From Gracilimonas mengyeensis (GTDB lineage: Bacteria > Bacteroidota > Rhodothermia > Balneolales > Balneolaceae): 64,000 nucleotides of DNA. Positions 27,002 to 36,080 of this stretch are shown piece after piece. The DNA lies in NCBI RefSeq assembly GCF_900182705.1, contig NZ_FXTP01000008.1:154545-218544 (forward strand). The letters run 5' to 3'. A program made the translations under genes and the position numbers. Below the pieces are notes generated by a model that was not told the DNA's origin, made no database searches, and was given only the letters and a program-made list of their open reading frames with translations. Numbering within the stretch: the first letter of the stretch is position 1; each line of letters opens with the position of its first letter.

Positions 27002-28123
27002 TCATTCAACATATATTGAAAAATAGTCTTTTGATGGTCTTAGGTTTATGTAAACTTTGCTTTTAGTTAATTTTTTTTGTGTAATCTGCTTTTCAGCTTG
27101 TTCTATAGTTAAAGTTTTCCCCAGAGAGTTTTCAGCAATAGATATTTCTAATGATAAATCATGATTAAACCTTTCTATTGGAAGTTCTGTCTCCAGCATC
27201 AATTTGTACTGACTCTCATTAACCATTTTCAGCTCATAAGTTGTTTGATTTCTCAAGTAGGTATAAATAGTCACATCACTCATGTTTGCAAGCCAGACTT
27301 TTCCTTTTTCCCTCAATTCCTTAATAGCAAGCATATCTTTATAAAAATTTTCCCTGGTGTAATATCCCCATCCTTCAGGTCTTCCATCTGTTTTTCCATC
27401 AAAACCTATAGAATGGTAGGTGCTTATTAGCCAAGATTCAAGACCCACACTTTCATTAAGATAACTTAAAAACTCATCGTGATTATTAATACACCTCTCA
27501 CATTGATCGAAATTGAAGTCTTGCATAGGCAAAGATGGCAATGCATACCAGTTTTCAGGAGCCATTTGATCTCCAGACATTATATATGGCCCCCTCCCTT
27601 CAAACTCTTTTTGAAACAATCTCCCTGAAAGGTAGCCACTCTTTTTTAAGGCAAACTGTGTACTGTCTTCAAACCCATAACCACCAGGATAAGCGTAAGC
27701 AATAGGATTCAAGCCAAAGGCTTTTATATGCTCCGCATCTTTTCTGAATGATTTGTAAGCCTCTTCATAGCTCAGCTGATCATGGTTAATATGGGTATGT
27801 CCATGGCCAAAATACCCAAAACCATTAGGAATCAACTTCTCCTTTAAATACTCAACTAACTTAGGGTTTGAAACATAACGATCTGATATTATTTCATAAT
27901 CCATAAACATTTGATGCTCATAAAGCCAGCTATTTTCTATATCGTTTGAGATAGGATAACCAGAGTCGTGAGTAACGGAAAGAGCAGACTTGTAATTATT
28001 ATACCACTTAGTTATACCCAGTATTTTTATCTGTGGTTCTTCATCTACAGAATGATGGCATGAGTTGACAAAAGTAAAAGCGATCACTATTAGAAAAATG
28101 AAAATATCCGAGGGTTTAAACAT
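27002..28123 (-). CDS. Polysaccharide deacetylase-like lipoprotein
   Basis: 373 aa. The N-terminal hydrophobic stretch ends in TFVNSC, a plausible but not ideal lipobox, so the protein is probably a lipoprotein. The rest resembles the NodB/polysaccharide-deacetylase fold: SVTHDSGYP at the first strand with the metal-binding Asp, GHGHTHINHD with the two histidines, and IAYAYPGGYGFEDS as the third motif. The second half (about 190-373) contains WLISTYHSIGFDGKTDG, as in other putative deacetylases of this type. It could modify the exopolysaccharide made by the locus upstream (inference); pyrBR lies between. The end of the gene is AT-rich compared with its neighbours. Confidence 0.78.
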   Translation of the reverse strand: MFKPSDIFIFLIVIAFTFVNSCHHSVDEEPQIKILGITKWYNNYKSALSVTHDSGYPISNDIENSWLYEHQMFMDYEIISDRYVSNPKLVEYLKEKLIPNGFGYFGHGHTHINHDQLSYEEAYKSFRKDAEHIKAFGLNPIAYAYPGGYGFEDSTQFALKKSGYLSGRLFQKEFEGRGPYIMSGDQMAPENWYALPSLPMQDFNFDQCERCINNHDEFLSYLNESVGLESWLISTYHSIGFDGKTDGRPEGWGYYTRENFYKDMLAIKELREKGKVWLANMSDVTIYTYLRNQTTYELKMVNESQYKLMLETELPIERFNHDLSLEISIAENSLGKTLTIEQAEKQITQKKLTKSKVYINLRPSKDYFSIYVE

Positions 28124-28354
28124 ATCTTATCTTTTCTGAGTCCCTCATTTTAATTTGGAGATCATGACTTTTACTTTCTTGCAGCTTGACCGGAATTGAT
28201 TGAATACATTAAATTCTAAGAACCCATTTTTAGAAATCAAAATGTAAAGTTTAGTCATTGGAAACTATATCCAGCTAACTTCCCTTTCTTTTAGCTCCCA
28301 ATCTCGGTATTATTGCCATCCCGAAAATTGCTTTTAATTCGTAAAAAAACTCCT

Positions 28355-29560
28355 ATGAAAATACACGAGTATCAAGCTAAAGAAATTCTTGAGAAATATA
28401 ACGTGGCTGTTCCGGCCGGAATTGCTACCACTACGGTGGAAGAAACCGTGGAAGCTGCTAAAAAATTAAAAGAAGAGGGCGCCACGTTATTTGTGGTAAA
28501 AGCCCAGATTCATGCCGGCGGACGTGGTAAAGGCCGAACCAAGAAGAATAACGCCAAGGGTGTGGTACTCTGTAAAAGCATCGATGAGGTGAAGGAAGCT
28601 GCCGAAAACCTGCTGGGTGATGTGCTGGTGACGGTACAAACCGGTGAAGAAGGTCAGCTGGTGCAGCGCCTGTATGTGACCGACGGAGTGGATATCAAAT
28701 CGGAGTTTTATCTGGGTATCCTGATGGACCGCGCGGTAAGCAAGAATGTGATCATGGCATCCACTGAAGGTGGCGTGGAAATTGAGAAGGTGGCGGAAGA
28801 AACACCCGAGAAGATTGTGAAAGAATGGGTAGAGCCAGGCATGGACCTGCAGCCCAACCAGGCACGACGTATTGCATTTGCACTGGGACTGGAAGGCGAC
28901 GCACTCAAAAAAGGCATCAAGTTTGTGCAAGCCTTGTACAAAGCTTACGAAGAAACCGATGCCAACATGTTCGAGATCAACCCGCTGATTGTGACACCAG
29001 ATAACGACGTGTACGCCCTGGATGCCAAAGTGACTTTTGATGACAACGCCTTATACCGTCATCCGGACCTGGCTGAACTCAAAGACGAATCCGAAGAAAA
29101 CCCTGCAGAACTTGAAGCCCAAAAGTACGACCTGAATTACATCAAACTGGATGGCAACGTAGGTTGTATGGTAAACGGTGCCGGACTCGCTATGGCCACT
29201 ATGGATATCATCAAGCTTTCCGGTGGTGATCCCGCAAACTTTTTGGATGTAGGCGGTGGCGCTAATGTTGAAACCGTGAAAAATGGCTTCCGCATTATCC
29301 TGGAAGATCAAAATGTGAAAGCTATCCTGATCAATATTTTTGGCGGTATTGTACGATGCGACCGTGTAGCTAACGGCGTTATCGAAGCCGTTAAAGATCC
29401 TGAAATTGCAGAGAAGGTTGAAGGTGTACCCATCATCGTACGTCTGCAAGGCACCAATGCCGAAGAGGCCAAAGAGATTATTGACAACAGCGACCTGAAT
29501 GTGATTTCAGCTGTGCTGCTGAAAGAAGCCGCCGAGGAAGTATCCAAGGTGCTGGCTTAA
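28355..29560 (+). CDS. sucC: Succinyl-CoA synthetase (ADP-forming) beta subunit
   Basis: 401 aa ATP-grasp subunit of the TCA-cycle enzyme that makes ATP from succinyl-CoA. It opens MKIHEYQAKEILEKYNVAVP, the family N-terminus; an upstream in-frame extension to 28313 lacks support. Further marks: VKAQIHAGGRGKGR (nucleotide binding), FEINPLIV, LDVGGGANVETVKNGF and LINIFGGIVRCDRVANG (phosphate/CoA ligase part). No sucD is adjacent, so the alpha subunit is encoded elsewhere. A strong terminator follows 30 nt downstream, making this a single-gene unit. Confidence 0.97.
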   Translation: MKIHEYQAKEILEKYNVAVPAGIATTTVEETVEAAKKLKEEGATLFVVKAQIHAGGRGKGRTKKNNAKGVVLCKSIDEVKEAAENLLGDVLVTVQTGEEGQLVQRLYVTDGVDIKSEFYLGILMDRAVSKNVIMASTEGGVEIEKVAEETPEKIVKEWVEPGMDLQPNQARRIAFALGLEGDALKKGIKFVQALYKAYEETDANMFEINPLIVTPDNDVYALDAKVTFDDNALYRHPDLAELKDESEENPAELEAQKYDLNYIKLDGNVGCMVNGAGLAMATMDIIKLSGGDPANFLDVGGGANVETVKNGFRIILEDQNVKAILINIFGGIVRCDRVANGVIEAVKDPEIAEKVEGVPIIVRLQGTNAEEAKEIIDNSDLNVISAVLLKEAAEEVSKVLA

Positions 29561-29589
29561 TCGCGCCTCAAACTTTTTATTTACTTTGA

Positions 29590-29622
29590 AAGCCTGCCTC
29601 ATGAAAGGGGCAGGCTTTTTTT
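29590..29622 (+). terminator. Rho-independent terminator of sucC
   Basis: AAGCCTGCC pairs with GGCAGGCTT around an ATGAAA-containing loop and is followed by seven T. It lies 30 nt after the sucC stop. Confidence 0.92.
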
Positions 29623-29689
29623 ATGGATCCTGTTTTAACTTTTCTATATATAACGTGAGTGAGATAAGAATGACACGAAAATAGGCCTG

Positions 29690-29880
29690 TCATCCCGGTC
29701 AAGATGTAGCGCAGCGGAATCGCAGAACCGGGACCTCCATAGATCTCTTAAGTCTTTAGCGAGGCAAAAGTAGCCAAGGTACTCCTGTCATTCGAGCGGT
29801 GACTTAAGAGCATTATCCGAGAGATTGCCACAGGCTGTGCTCCCTGCGGTCACTGCAGCCTTCGCAATGACGTGTTTTAT
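29690..29880. repeat. Cluster of REP-like intergenic sequences
   Basis: Three pieces lie between sucC and the TPR gene. A TCATCCCGG...CCGGGA segment is at about 29691-29735. The CTCTTAAGTC element is at 29745-29810, opening CTCTTAAGTCTTTAGCGAGGC-like and closing with the complement GACTTAAGAG. A GAGATTGCCACAG...CGCAATGACG segment lies at about 29820-29873. The second is a relative of 5915-5984; the third is the reverse-complement type of the element at 43135-43205. No gene is seen. Confidence 0.65.
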
Positions 29881-29891
29881 ATGTAACCATA

Positions 29892-30689
29892 TTAACCTAA
29901 ATCATCCAGAATTTGGCGGGCTTGCTGTTGGTTTTCGCGGTCGAATTTTGTTTTTGCTTCTTCATCCAGCACTTTTTGTAAAGCCTGCCTTGCTTTCTCC
30001 GTCTCGCCGGCTCGCTGATAATGCCGGCCTAAATCCAGCTGGTAGCGGATGCTTTGCTCCGGATCCAGTTTGATGGCTTTCAGAATATACTCTTCAGCTT
30101 TTTGATTGCTTGCGCCTTCCGGGAGTCCTTTTGAAAACAATCCGGCCACCAGTTTTTTACCTCCTCCGGTGTTCGCCACTTTACTGTGCCACAAACCCAA
30201 TAAATGCCAGGCCGGGGCATATTCGGGTAGCAACTCCACTGCTTTTTCCGCATGCTCTTTCACCACGTGGGAAAGCTCAATCCGCTTCTCATTACCGGAG
30301 ATATCCGATATTCTGCCGCTGGCTACCGCATATACAAAATGGGTATATCCTTTTTCGGGGTGATGTTCCAGCACCCTTTCGGCATAATTCATAGCCTCCC
30401 GGTAGTACGGCTCCATGGCTTTTTTATTAGGCTGACGATAGCCTTCCCGGGCAAACAACAAGGCAGTTCTCCATAGCGCTTTGTAATGCGTGGAATCTCT
30501 TTTTAGAACAGCTTTGTATATCTCAAGCGCCTCTTCTTCCTCGGCCTCGTTAAAAAGTGAATCCGCTTTGGTTATTTGTGTTTCGATGGATTTGTTAGCC
30601 GGAGCTTGTGCAAGGACTCCCTTGGAGATCATCATCACACCAAACAAAAAGAGCGTGCAAGCTTTAACAACAGAATAGAAAGGTTTCAT
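29892..30689 (-). CDS. TPR-repeat protein, exported
   Basis: 265 aa. A signal peptide (GVMMISKGVLAQAPA) indicates export. The body consists of tetratricopeptide-like helices: LFNEAEEEEALEIYKAVLKRD, YREAMNYAERVLEHHPEKGY, HAEKAVELLPEYAPAWHLLG, ILKAIKLDPEQSIRY and GRHYQRAGETEKARQALQKVL. TPR proteins usually act as scaffolds; no enzymatic domain is present. It is divergent from the 2H phosphoesterase gene. Function unknown beyond protein-protein interaction. Confidence 0.8.
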   Translation of the reverse strand: MKPFYSVVKACTLFLFGVMMISKGVLAQAPANKSIETQITKADSLFNEAEEEEALEIYKAVLKRDSTHYKALWRTALLFAREGYRQPNKKAMEPYYREAMNYAERVLEHHPEKGYTHFVYAVASGRISDISGNEKRIELSHVVKEHAEKAVELLPEYAPAWHLLGLWHSKVANTGGGKKLVAGLFSKGLPEGASNQKAEEYILKAIKLDPEQSIRYQLDLGRHYQRAGETEKARQALQKVLDEEAKTKFDRENQQQARQILDDLG

Positions 30690-30792
30690 ATGGCATCCGG
30701 TTAATTGGGCAGGGCAAGTTACTATATAAAACAGATTACGCGCTTTATTGTTTCATTGTTACTTTTGGGATGATCATAAATCATATTCAAGC

Positions 30793-31353
30793 ATGAGTAG
30801 CAATTTCAATAAACCATTATTTTTTGTTGGGGTGATACCGGATGAAACCCTGCAAAACAAAATCCAGGAATTAAAGCATTACGTAAAGGATACCTACCAC
30901 AGCTCCCATTCCCTGAATGCTCCGCCGCATATCACGCTGTTAAGTCCCTTTCGGACCGATGCCGACCATACACAAGAGCTGCATTTGCTACTTGAAGTTT
31001 TTGCGCAGGCTTATGAACCCTTTGAAGTTTCGCTGGATGGATTTGCGACCTTCCCGCCTCGGGTTATTTTTATTGATGTAGATAAAAGCGAGCCTTTAAT
31101 GACCTTGCAGGAAAAGCTGGAAGAACTGGCCCGATCAAAAGAAGAACTCTTCAGCTATGGATATAAAGAACGGCCCTATCACCCGCACATGACATTGGCC
31201 TTTAAGGATCTAACCAAAGCCAACTTCCACCGCGCTTGGAAGGAATTCAAAGACCGTGAGTTTGATGAAAGTTTTAAAGTGGACAAACTAAGCCTGCTAA
31301 AACATGACGGTGAGCGCTGGGAGGTTGAGAAAGAATTTGAGCTGGGAAAGTAA
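30793..31353 (+). CDS. 2'-5' RNA ligase family protein (2H phosphoesterase)
   Basis: 186 aa LigT/ThpR-like protein with the two HxT/S catalytic motifs of the 2H phosphoesterase fold: PPHITLLSPF near residue 46 and HPHMTLAFKD near residue 130. Such enzymes act on 2',3'-cyclic phosphates or 2'-5' linkages of RNA. The ATG at 30793 (MSSNFNKPLFFVGV) is chosen over a TTG 15 codons upstream because the family begins close to the first strand. A second, more divergent member is at 63262-63852. Confidence 0.85.
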   Translation: MSSNFNKPLFFVGVIPDETLQNKIQELKHYVKDTYHSSHSLNAPPHITLLSPFRTDADHTQELHLLLEVFAQAYEPFEVSLDGFATFPPRVIFIDVDKSEPLMTLQEKLEELARSKEELFSYGYKERPYHPHMTLAFKDLTKANFHRAWKEFKDREFDESFKVDKLSLLKHDGERWEVEKEFELGK

Positions 31354-31462
31354 GAGACAACTAAAGAATCCTGGCAACCCTTTAATCCTGATTAATCATG
31401 GTTCAAAGCGCTGGTATCGTTTAAAAGCCAACCGTAAACTCCAACACTTTTTATACAATAAG

Positions 31463-31482
31463 ATCCCTGCTTTTGCAGGGAT
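31463..31482. repeat. REP-like hairpin ATCCCTGC / GCAGGGAT
   Basis: Perfect 8-bp inverted repeat with a TTTT loop, followed by GACA, in the short spacer between two convergent genes. The motif recalls the TCATTCCTGC...GCAGGAAT palindrome at 40469-40492. Confidence 0.55.
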
Positions 31483-31514
31483 GACACTTTACCGGAAAGA
31501 TTGGTCCTGTTCGC

Positions 31515-32288
31515 CTATTGTAGCGCCGGCGACGTAGGCTCAAAAATATCCTGCACCTTATCTCGCAATTTCGCTGCCAGTTCTTTACGGTTTGCAGATT
31601 GCACGGTTTGTTCTCCAAAACGAATGGTGCAATACACCCGGCGGGTTTGGGCCAATTTCCACACGTGTTGTGGAAAACTATGGCGGGCGCCAAAAAAGCA
31701 GACGCTGTCGCGGGCAGGCTCATCGCCCTCTTTTGTCCGATAAGAGATAGCGGCCGTGTGCACCGGAATTTCAGCACTGGCGGGATATTTCAGCAGGGAG
31801 GCATGAAAGGGCAACACTTCCTCGCCACCAGACGACGTTCCCTCCGGAAACACAATTAATCCCTGGTATTTATTCATGGATTGGGAAAGCACTTCGTTCA
31901 CTCTCTTCACATCGCCGCGCCGACCACGGTCCACAAATATCACCCCAACCGCATTTACCATAAAACCGAGCATGGGCCAGCTGCGCACCGCTTTTTTAGC
32001 CACGAAGGTACAACGCAGATTCAAAAACAATGGTACAATATCCAGGTAGCTGAGATGATTGGAAACCAGGAAGAAAGGTGATTGCGGCGGCGTTCCCTTT
32101 ACCGTCATCTTCATATTAAAAATAATGGCCACGCCGCGCGACCAGCTACGCATAAACTGATTTCTCCAAGGTTCGTAGGGTAAACGAAAAAGCTTAGGCA
32201 CTACTAAACCGATAGCGTAAATGCTAAACGAAGTAAGGGTAAAAATCAGCAGCCCAATGAGTCGTAAAGTGGCCCGGATTTTTCTCAT
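31515..32288 (-). CDS. 1-acyl-glycerol-3-phosphate acyltransferase family protein (OlsA/GlsA-like)
   Basis: 257 aa PlsC-fold acyltransferase with an N-terminal membrane anchor (LIGLLIFTLTSFSIYAIGLV). The catalytic HX4D motif is NHLSYLD (about residue 77-83) and the acceptor motif VFPEGTSSGG (about 148-157). It lies 31 nt downstream of an OlsB-like N-acyltransferase in one transcript. In known systems OlsB (or GlsB) N-acylates ornithine (or glycine) with a 3-hydroxy acyl chain and OlsA (GlsA) adds the second acyl chain by O-acylation. That pairing makes an amino-acid-lipid role more likely than phosphatidic acid synthesis, though the sequence alone cannot exclude PlsC. Confidence 0.82.
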   Translation of the reverse strand: MRKIRATLRLIGLLIFTLTSFSIYAIGLVVPKLFRLPYEPWRNQFMRSWSRGVAIIFNMKMTVKGTPPQSPFFLVSNHLSYLDIVPLFLNLRCTFVAKKAVRSWPMLGFMVNAVGVIFVDRGRRGDVKRVNEVLSQSMNKYQGLIVFPEGTSSGGEEVLPFHASLLKYPASAEIPVHTAAISYRTKEGDEPARDSVCFFGARHSFPQHVWKLAQTRRVYCTIRFGEQTVQSANRKELAAKLRDKVQDIFEPTSPALQ

Positions 32289-32319
32289 GGCTGCATAAAT
32301 CTTCTTTTTAGTTCAGCAA

Positions 32320-33078
32320 TCACCCAAAAAACATTCTGCGCGTGCGGTCGGATATTTCTTCTACATCCAGAAATATCATCACATACATAAGCTTAAGCTT
32401 AGGGTGATAGGCCGGCTTGCTGATGATGGTGCACCCGATATCCAGGTAATTTTGCAGGAGCTGTGGCGCTTCAAAGTGTTCTTTAGAGGCAAGCTGTTTA
32501 TCGCCTTCTTTTTGACGATATACTTCTTTAGCGCTTACACGATACGTTTCGTCCAAATCTCCGTTTTCCCGGAAATTCTGATAAATCGCCAGTCCTTCTT
32601 CGGCGGTCTCTGCAGGAATTCCCAGACTACCCAGCAAGTATCTTTTGTTGAAGGCTTTCAGATACCCGGCAAAACCTTTCCAGAGTAAAAACAAAACACG
32701 ACCACTGCGGTGTTCTTCCTCAATACAAGCACGACCCACTTCAAAACTTTGCTCCAAAACATGCTGGGGCAAGTCCGTCAAATTAAACAAGCTCTCGGAA
32801 TAAAAACCGTTACCTACCGCTGCCTGTTCATAGGTTTGCAACCGGTAGGTACCGATAACTCTTTCTGTTTGATTCTCTTTCACAATCAAATGATGGCACT
32901 GATCATCGTACTCATCACGGTCTATAGATTGATTGGAATTAAATTCCCGGTTTAACTCTTTGTAGAATATGTCATACCTGAGTGTTAATGCATCTTCAAT
33001 CTCTTCATCGGTTTGAGCAATACTAACCGAATAACGATGATTGGATATATCAGGTAAAATCTTTTTTTCAGCTTTCAA
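32320..33078 (-). CDS. OlsB/GlsB-like amino-acid N-acyltransferase (GNAT, hemolysin family)
   Basis: 252 aa of the acyl-ACP-dependent GNAT group that includes ornithine N-acyltransferase OlsB and the glycine-lipid enzyme GlsB. Segments seen: LRYDIFYKELNREF, HLIVKENQTERVIGTYRLQT, EVGRACIEEEHRSGRVLFLLWKG (the conserved E-x-GR-x-C acyl-carrier site region) and the late LDIGCTIISKPAYHP. Such proteins are cytoplasmic and use acyl-ACP. First gene of the pair with the acyltransferase at 31515-32288. Whether ornithine, glycine or another amino acid is the acceptor cannot be told. Confidence 0.8.
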   Translation of the reverse strand: MKAEKKILPDISNHRYSVSIAQTDEEIEDALTLRYDIFYKELNREFNSNQSIDRDEYDDQCHHLIVKENQTERVIGTYRLQTYEQAAVGNGFYSESLFNLTDLPQHVLEQSFEVGRACIEEEHRSGRVLFLLWKGFAGYLKAFNKRYLLGSLGIPAETAEEGLAIYQNFRENGDLDETYRVSAKEVYRQKEGDKQLASKEHFEAPQLLQNYLDIGCTIISKPAYHPKLKLMYVMIFLDVEEISDRTRRMFFG

Positions 33079-33431
33079 TTATGTACTACACCTTTGCTTT
33101 TAGAAACTCCGTACCAGGTACTCTACCTGCCAACAAATTTTGTCTTTTAAAAAATCCCGTTTTATGCCGGTTGTAACACTTTTGGATAAATGCTACACCT
33201 TTAAGAACACTATCTCAGATAAGAAGTTCTGGATGCCTGAATATCTTCCGTAATGCCCTTATAAAACATATCGCGAAAATATCACTAAAACCTTAGATCA
33301 TTTCAATAGAATTTACAGCTTATACCGCAGTGGTACACGCCCTGATTTATCCTTATCATTGATCCTTCAAAAAACCTGCTGGTAGTCGAGCATATTTTGT
33401 AATCTAACTCAAATTTCTTTCACTCCATATT
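33079..33431. other. Divergent intergenic region
   Basis: 353 nt between the OlsB-like gene and the MFS gene, AT-rich, which should hold both promoters. No hairpin, repeat or frame with coding character was recognised. Confidence 0.4.
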
Positions 33432-34655
33432 TTGACACAATCTCCCCAAAACCAGAAAGCCGGATTACTTAAAGACCTCAACCTTTACATCATCTTTGGT
33501 ATCACCCTCACAGCCGTAATGGGTGTTTCTTCCATCGCGCCGGCCTTTCCTTCCATCAGCGATGCATTGGATGTTTCTGCTACCCGCATTGGCTTGCTCA
33601 TTACCTTCTTCACTATTCCAGGCATTGTGATTACTCCCGTGCTTGGGTTACTCGCCGACCGGTTTGGACGCAAAGTAGTCCTGGTTCCATCTTTACTTTT
33701 ATTTGGCGTGGCGGGTACAGCCTGTGCATTCGCCGCCTCTTTTGAGCAGATGCTTCTGTTTCGTGCCCTGCAGGGAGCAGGAAGTGCCTCGCTTGGTGCA
33801 CTAAACCTCACCCTTATTGGCGACCTATATTCCAGCAACGACCGGGCTACCGCCATGGGCTACAACGGCAGTGTGCTGAGTATAGGCACGGCATTTTATC
33901 CAGCTATCGGAGGCGCTTTAGCGATTTTGGGATGGCATTATCCTTTTTATTTAAGTTTAATAGCGATCCCTGTGGGAATCTTCGTGCTATTTGGGCTGGA
34001 AAAAACCAATTCTACTCAAAGTCTCAACGTTAAAGAAATCTTCAGCAATGTAGCCTCCTCTCTGGTGTCGAAGAAAGTATTGCCGTTGTTTGCCGGTATC
34101 TTCTTCACATTCATTATGCTTTATGGAGGATACATCACCTACTTCACCATTTTACTGGATGAAAAATTTGGACAGAATTCTTTCCGCATCGGCATCATCT
34201 TGTCAGGTTCTTCTTTTGTTACTGCTTATGCGGCCTCCCAATTAGGAAACCTTACACAGCGCTTCTCTGAAGTTACTCTTATCCGTGTGGCTGCCATTCT
34301 TTATTTAGCCATGTTCTTATACATTCCGGTGGTTGATAATATTTGGTGGTTCATTCTTCCCGTGGCTGTTTTTGGGGCGGCTCAAGGCATCAATCTTCCC
34401 AGTCTCCTGAATTTACTCACTGGCTATGCCGATAAGGAGTATCGCGCTGCCTTTCTTTCCGTGAACTGGGTGGTCATGCGTACGGGGCAAGCTATTGGTC
34501 CGTATGTATTGGGACTTGTATATTCGTTAGTGAGCCTACAAGGCACCTTTTACGCCGCCGCTATTGCCGGGGCTTTATTTGTGATAACTGCCTTTTTCTT
34601 CATGAAACCCGAGTGGTATGAGCCCTCGCAGGATACCGAGGTTTTTTCGGATTAA
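33432..34655 (+). CDS. MFS transporter
   Basis: 407 aa with 12 predicted helices. The major-facilitator loop 2-3 signature is GLLADRFGRKVVLVPSLLLF, followed by LFRALQGAGSASLGALNLTLI (helix 4) typical of drug:H+ antiporters. The frame's first usable start is TTG at 33432 (MTQSPQNQKAG); no ATG lies before the first helix, so TTG is chosen. Substrate unknown; multidrug or small-metabolite efflux is the family's usual role. Confidence 0.88.
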   Translation: MTQSPQNQKAGLLKDLNLYIIFGITLTAVMGVSSIAPAFPSISDALDVSATRIGLLITFFTIPGIVITPVLGLLADRFGRKVVLVPSLLLFGVAGTACAFAASFEQMLLFRALQGAGSASLGALNLTLIGDLYSSNDRATAMGYNGSVLSIGTAFYPAIGGALAILGWHYPFYLSLIAIPVGIFVLFGLEKTNSTQSLNVKEIFSNVASSLVSKKVLPLFAGIFFTFIMLYGGYITYFTILLDEKFGQNSFRIGIILSGSSFVTAYAASQLGNLTQRFSEVTLIRVAAILYLAMFLYIPVVDNIWWFILPVAVFGAAQGINLPSLLNLLTGYADKEYRAAFLSVNWVVMRTGQAIGPYVLGLVYSLVSLQGTFYAAAIAGALFVITAFFFMKPEWYEPSQDTEVFSD

Positions 34656-34794
34656 GATATATCACGACTGCCCTCCTGCAAAATCAACAAGCTTGTACTA
34701 TGTTAAGTTTTGCGATCATTCGAAACGCAACACTTTTCACTCCTGTTAACCAATCAGAAATAAAGAACTATCAATTTTAAAAACCTTTTTTGAT

Positions 34795-35751
34795 ATGAGT
34801 GAACAAATGAAAGCTGCTTATTATGATGAATATGGAGAATTGGACCAGGTGAAAACTGGCGAATTGGATAAACCCGAAGCGGGCGAGGGAGAAGTACTGA
34901 TTCGCGTAAAGGCCGCTGGTGTAAATCCCGTAGATGCCGCCGTAGCCCGGGGCATGCTGGATAGTGCCATTCCCGGGGAATTTCCTGCCATACCGGGTTG
35001 GGACGTAGCAGGTGTGATTGAAGGACGAGGGCACGCCGCACGTCGGTTCGAAGAAGGCGATGAGGTGTATGCCTATGCGCGTCGCCCCAAAGTACAACAC
35101 GGCACCTTTGCCGAATATGTGGCGCTGCCTGAAGCCTACGTTGCCAAACGACCCCAAAAGATTTCTATGGAAGAAGCCGGAGGTATTCCGCTGGTTGGAT
35201 TAACGGCTTATCAATCTCTTTTTGATGCCGGAAAATTGGAAGAAGGACAAACCGTGCTGATACTTGGTGCGTCCGGTGGGGTAGGCACATCAGGCATTCA
35301 GCTGGCAAAATCAGCCGGGGCCAACGTGATTGGCGTTGCCAGTGAGAAGAATCATGAATACATGAAAGAATTGGGCGCTGACGAAACCATTGACTATAAG
35401 GATAATCACGTAGGGGAAGCCCTCGCTGAAATCGAGCCCGATGGCGTTGATCTTATCTTCCATTGCTCCCGCGGAGATGCCTTTAGCCAGGTCATGGAGA
35501 CCGGCGTACTGAAGGACGGTGGCCACATCGTGTCCATCACCAAAAGTAAACCGGATATCAGTGATGACATTAACTTCCAGTACGTATTTGTAGAGCCCAA
35601 TGCAGCACAACTGGATAAGCTTACAGAGATTGCCGATGATGGAAAACTCGAAGTGCATGTATCAAAAACTTACAATCTGGATGAAGCTGCTGATGCGCTT
35701 AAGGACATTGAGTCGCTGCACACCCGCGGCAAACTGATTGTTACGCCCTAA
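34795..35751 (+). CDS. NADPH:quinone reductase-like MDR oxidoreductase
   Basis: 318 aa zinc-independent medium-chain dehydrogenase/reductase. The GroES-like domain comprises VKAAGVNPVDAAVARG and PGWDVAGVIEGRG; the Rossmann domain has VLILGASGGVGTSGIQLAKSAG. No zinc-binding cysteines are seen, which fits the quinone reductase subgroup. Start at ATG 34795 or, equally possible, 34807 (MKAAYYDEYGE, the usual family N-terminus). A strong terminator follows, making it monocistronic. Confidence 0.9.
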   Translation: MSEQMKAAYYDEYGELDQVKTGELDKPEAGEGEVLIRVKAAGVNPVDAAVARGMLDSAIPGEFPAIPGWDVAGVIEGRGHAARRFEEGDEVYAYARRPKVQHGTFAEYVALPEAYVAKRPQKISMEEAGGIPLVGLTAYQSLFDAGKLEEGQTVLILGASGGVGTSGIQLAKSAGANVIGVASEKNHEYMKELGADETIDYKDNHVGEALAEIEPDGVDLIFHCSRGDAFSQVMETGVLKDGGHIVSITKSKPDISDDINFQYVFVEPNAAQLDKLTEIADDGKLEVHVSKTYNLDEAADALKDIESLHTRGKLIVTP

Positions 35752-35786
35752 TATTTGTTTCCCCTTAAACCACCAAAATGTATTTT

Positions 35787-35812
35787 AAAACCGGGCTCTC
35801 TGCCCGGTTTTT
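35787..35812 (+). terminator. Rho-independent terminator of the quinone reductase gene
   Basis: AAACCGGGC / GCCCGGTTT stem with a TCTCT loop, followed by TTT and a C-interrupted T-run, 36 nt after the stop. Confidence 0.88.
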
Positions 35813-35885
35813 CTTTTAGGAGTCTACTTCCAAGCTGAATGTAACTACCTGTTCTGCTGTTTTTCCAAAAAAAGGAGAACCTATT

Positions 35886-36077
35886 ATGGAAGGAACGTAC
35901 GAACATACCTTCATGTGTCTCCATTGCGGAGCGCAGATCAACATGATACTGGAATCATACTATCCTGAACAGGAATACATTGAAGATTGTGAAGTCTGCT
36001 GTAATCCCATTCAAATTCACTACAAATTTGAAGGCGAGAATCTTGCTTTCTTTAATGCTCAACCCATCGGACAGTAG
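35886..36077 (+). CDS. CPXCG-motif cysteine-rich protein
   Basis: 63 aa, about the usual size for the CPXCG-containing family, a probable small zinc-binding protein of unknown role. Cysteine pairs are FMCLHCGA near the start and DCEVCCNP in the middle, with the conserved YYPEQEYIEDC and a C-terminal hydrophobic strand. The first pair reads CLHCG rather than CPxCG. An A/G-rich AAAGGAGAACC lies 10 nt upstream of the ATG and serves as a ribosome-binding site. The next gene starts 3 nt after its stop, so the two are co-transcribed. Confidence 0.85.
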   Translation: MEGTYEHTFMCLHCGAQINMILESYYPEQEYIEDCEVCCNPIQIHYKFEGENLAFFNAQPIGQ

Positions 36078-36080
36078 ACC

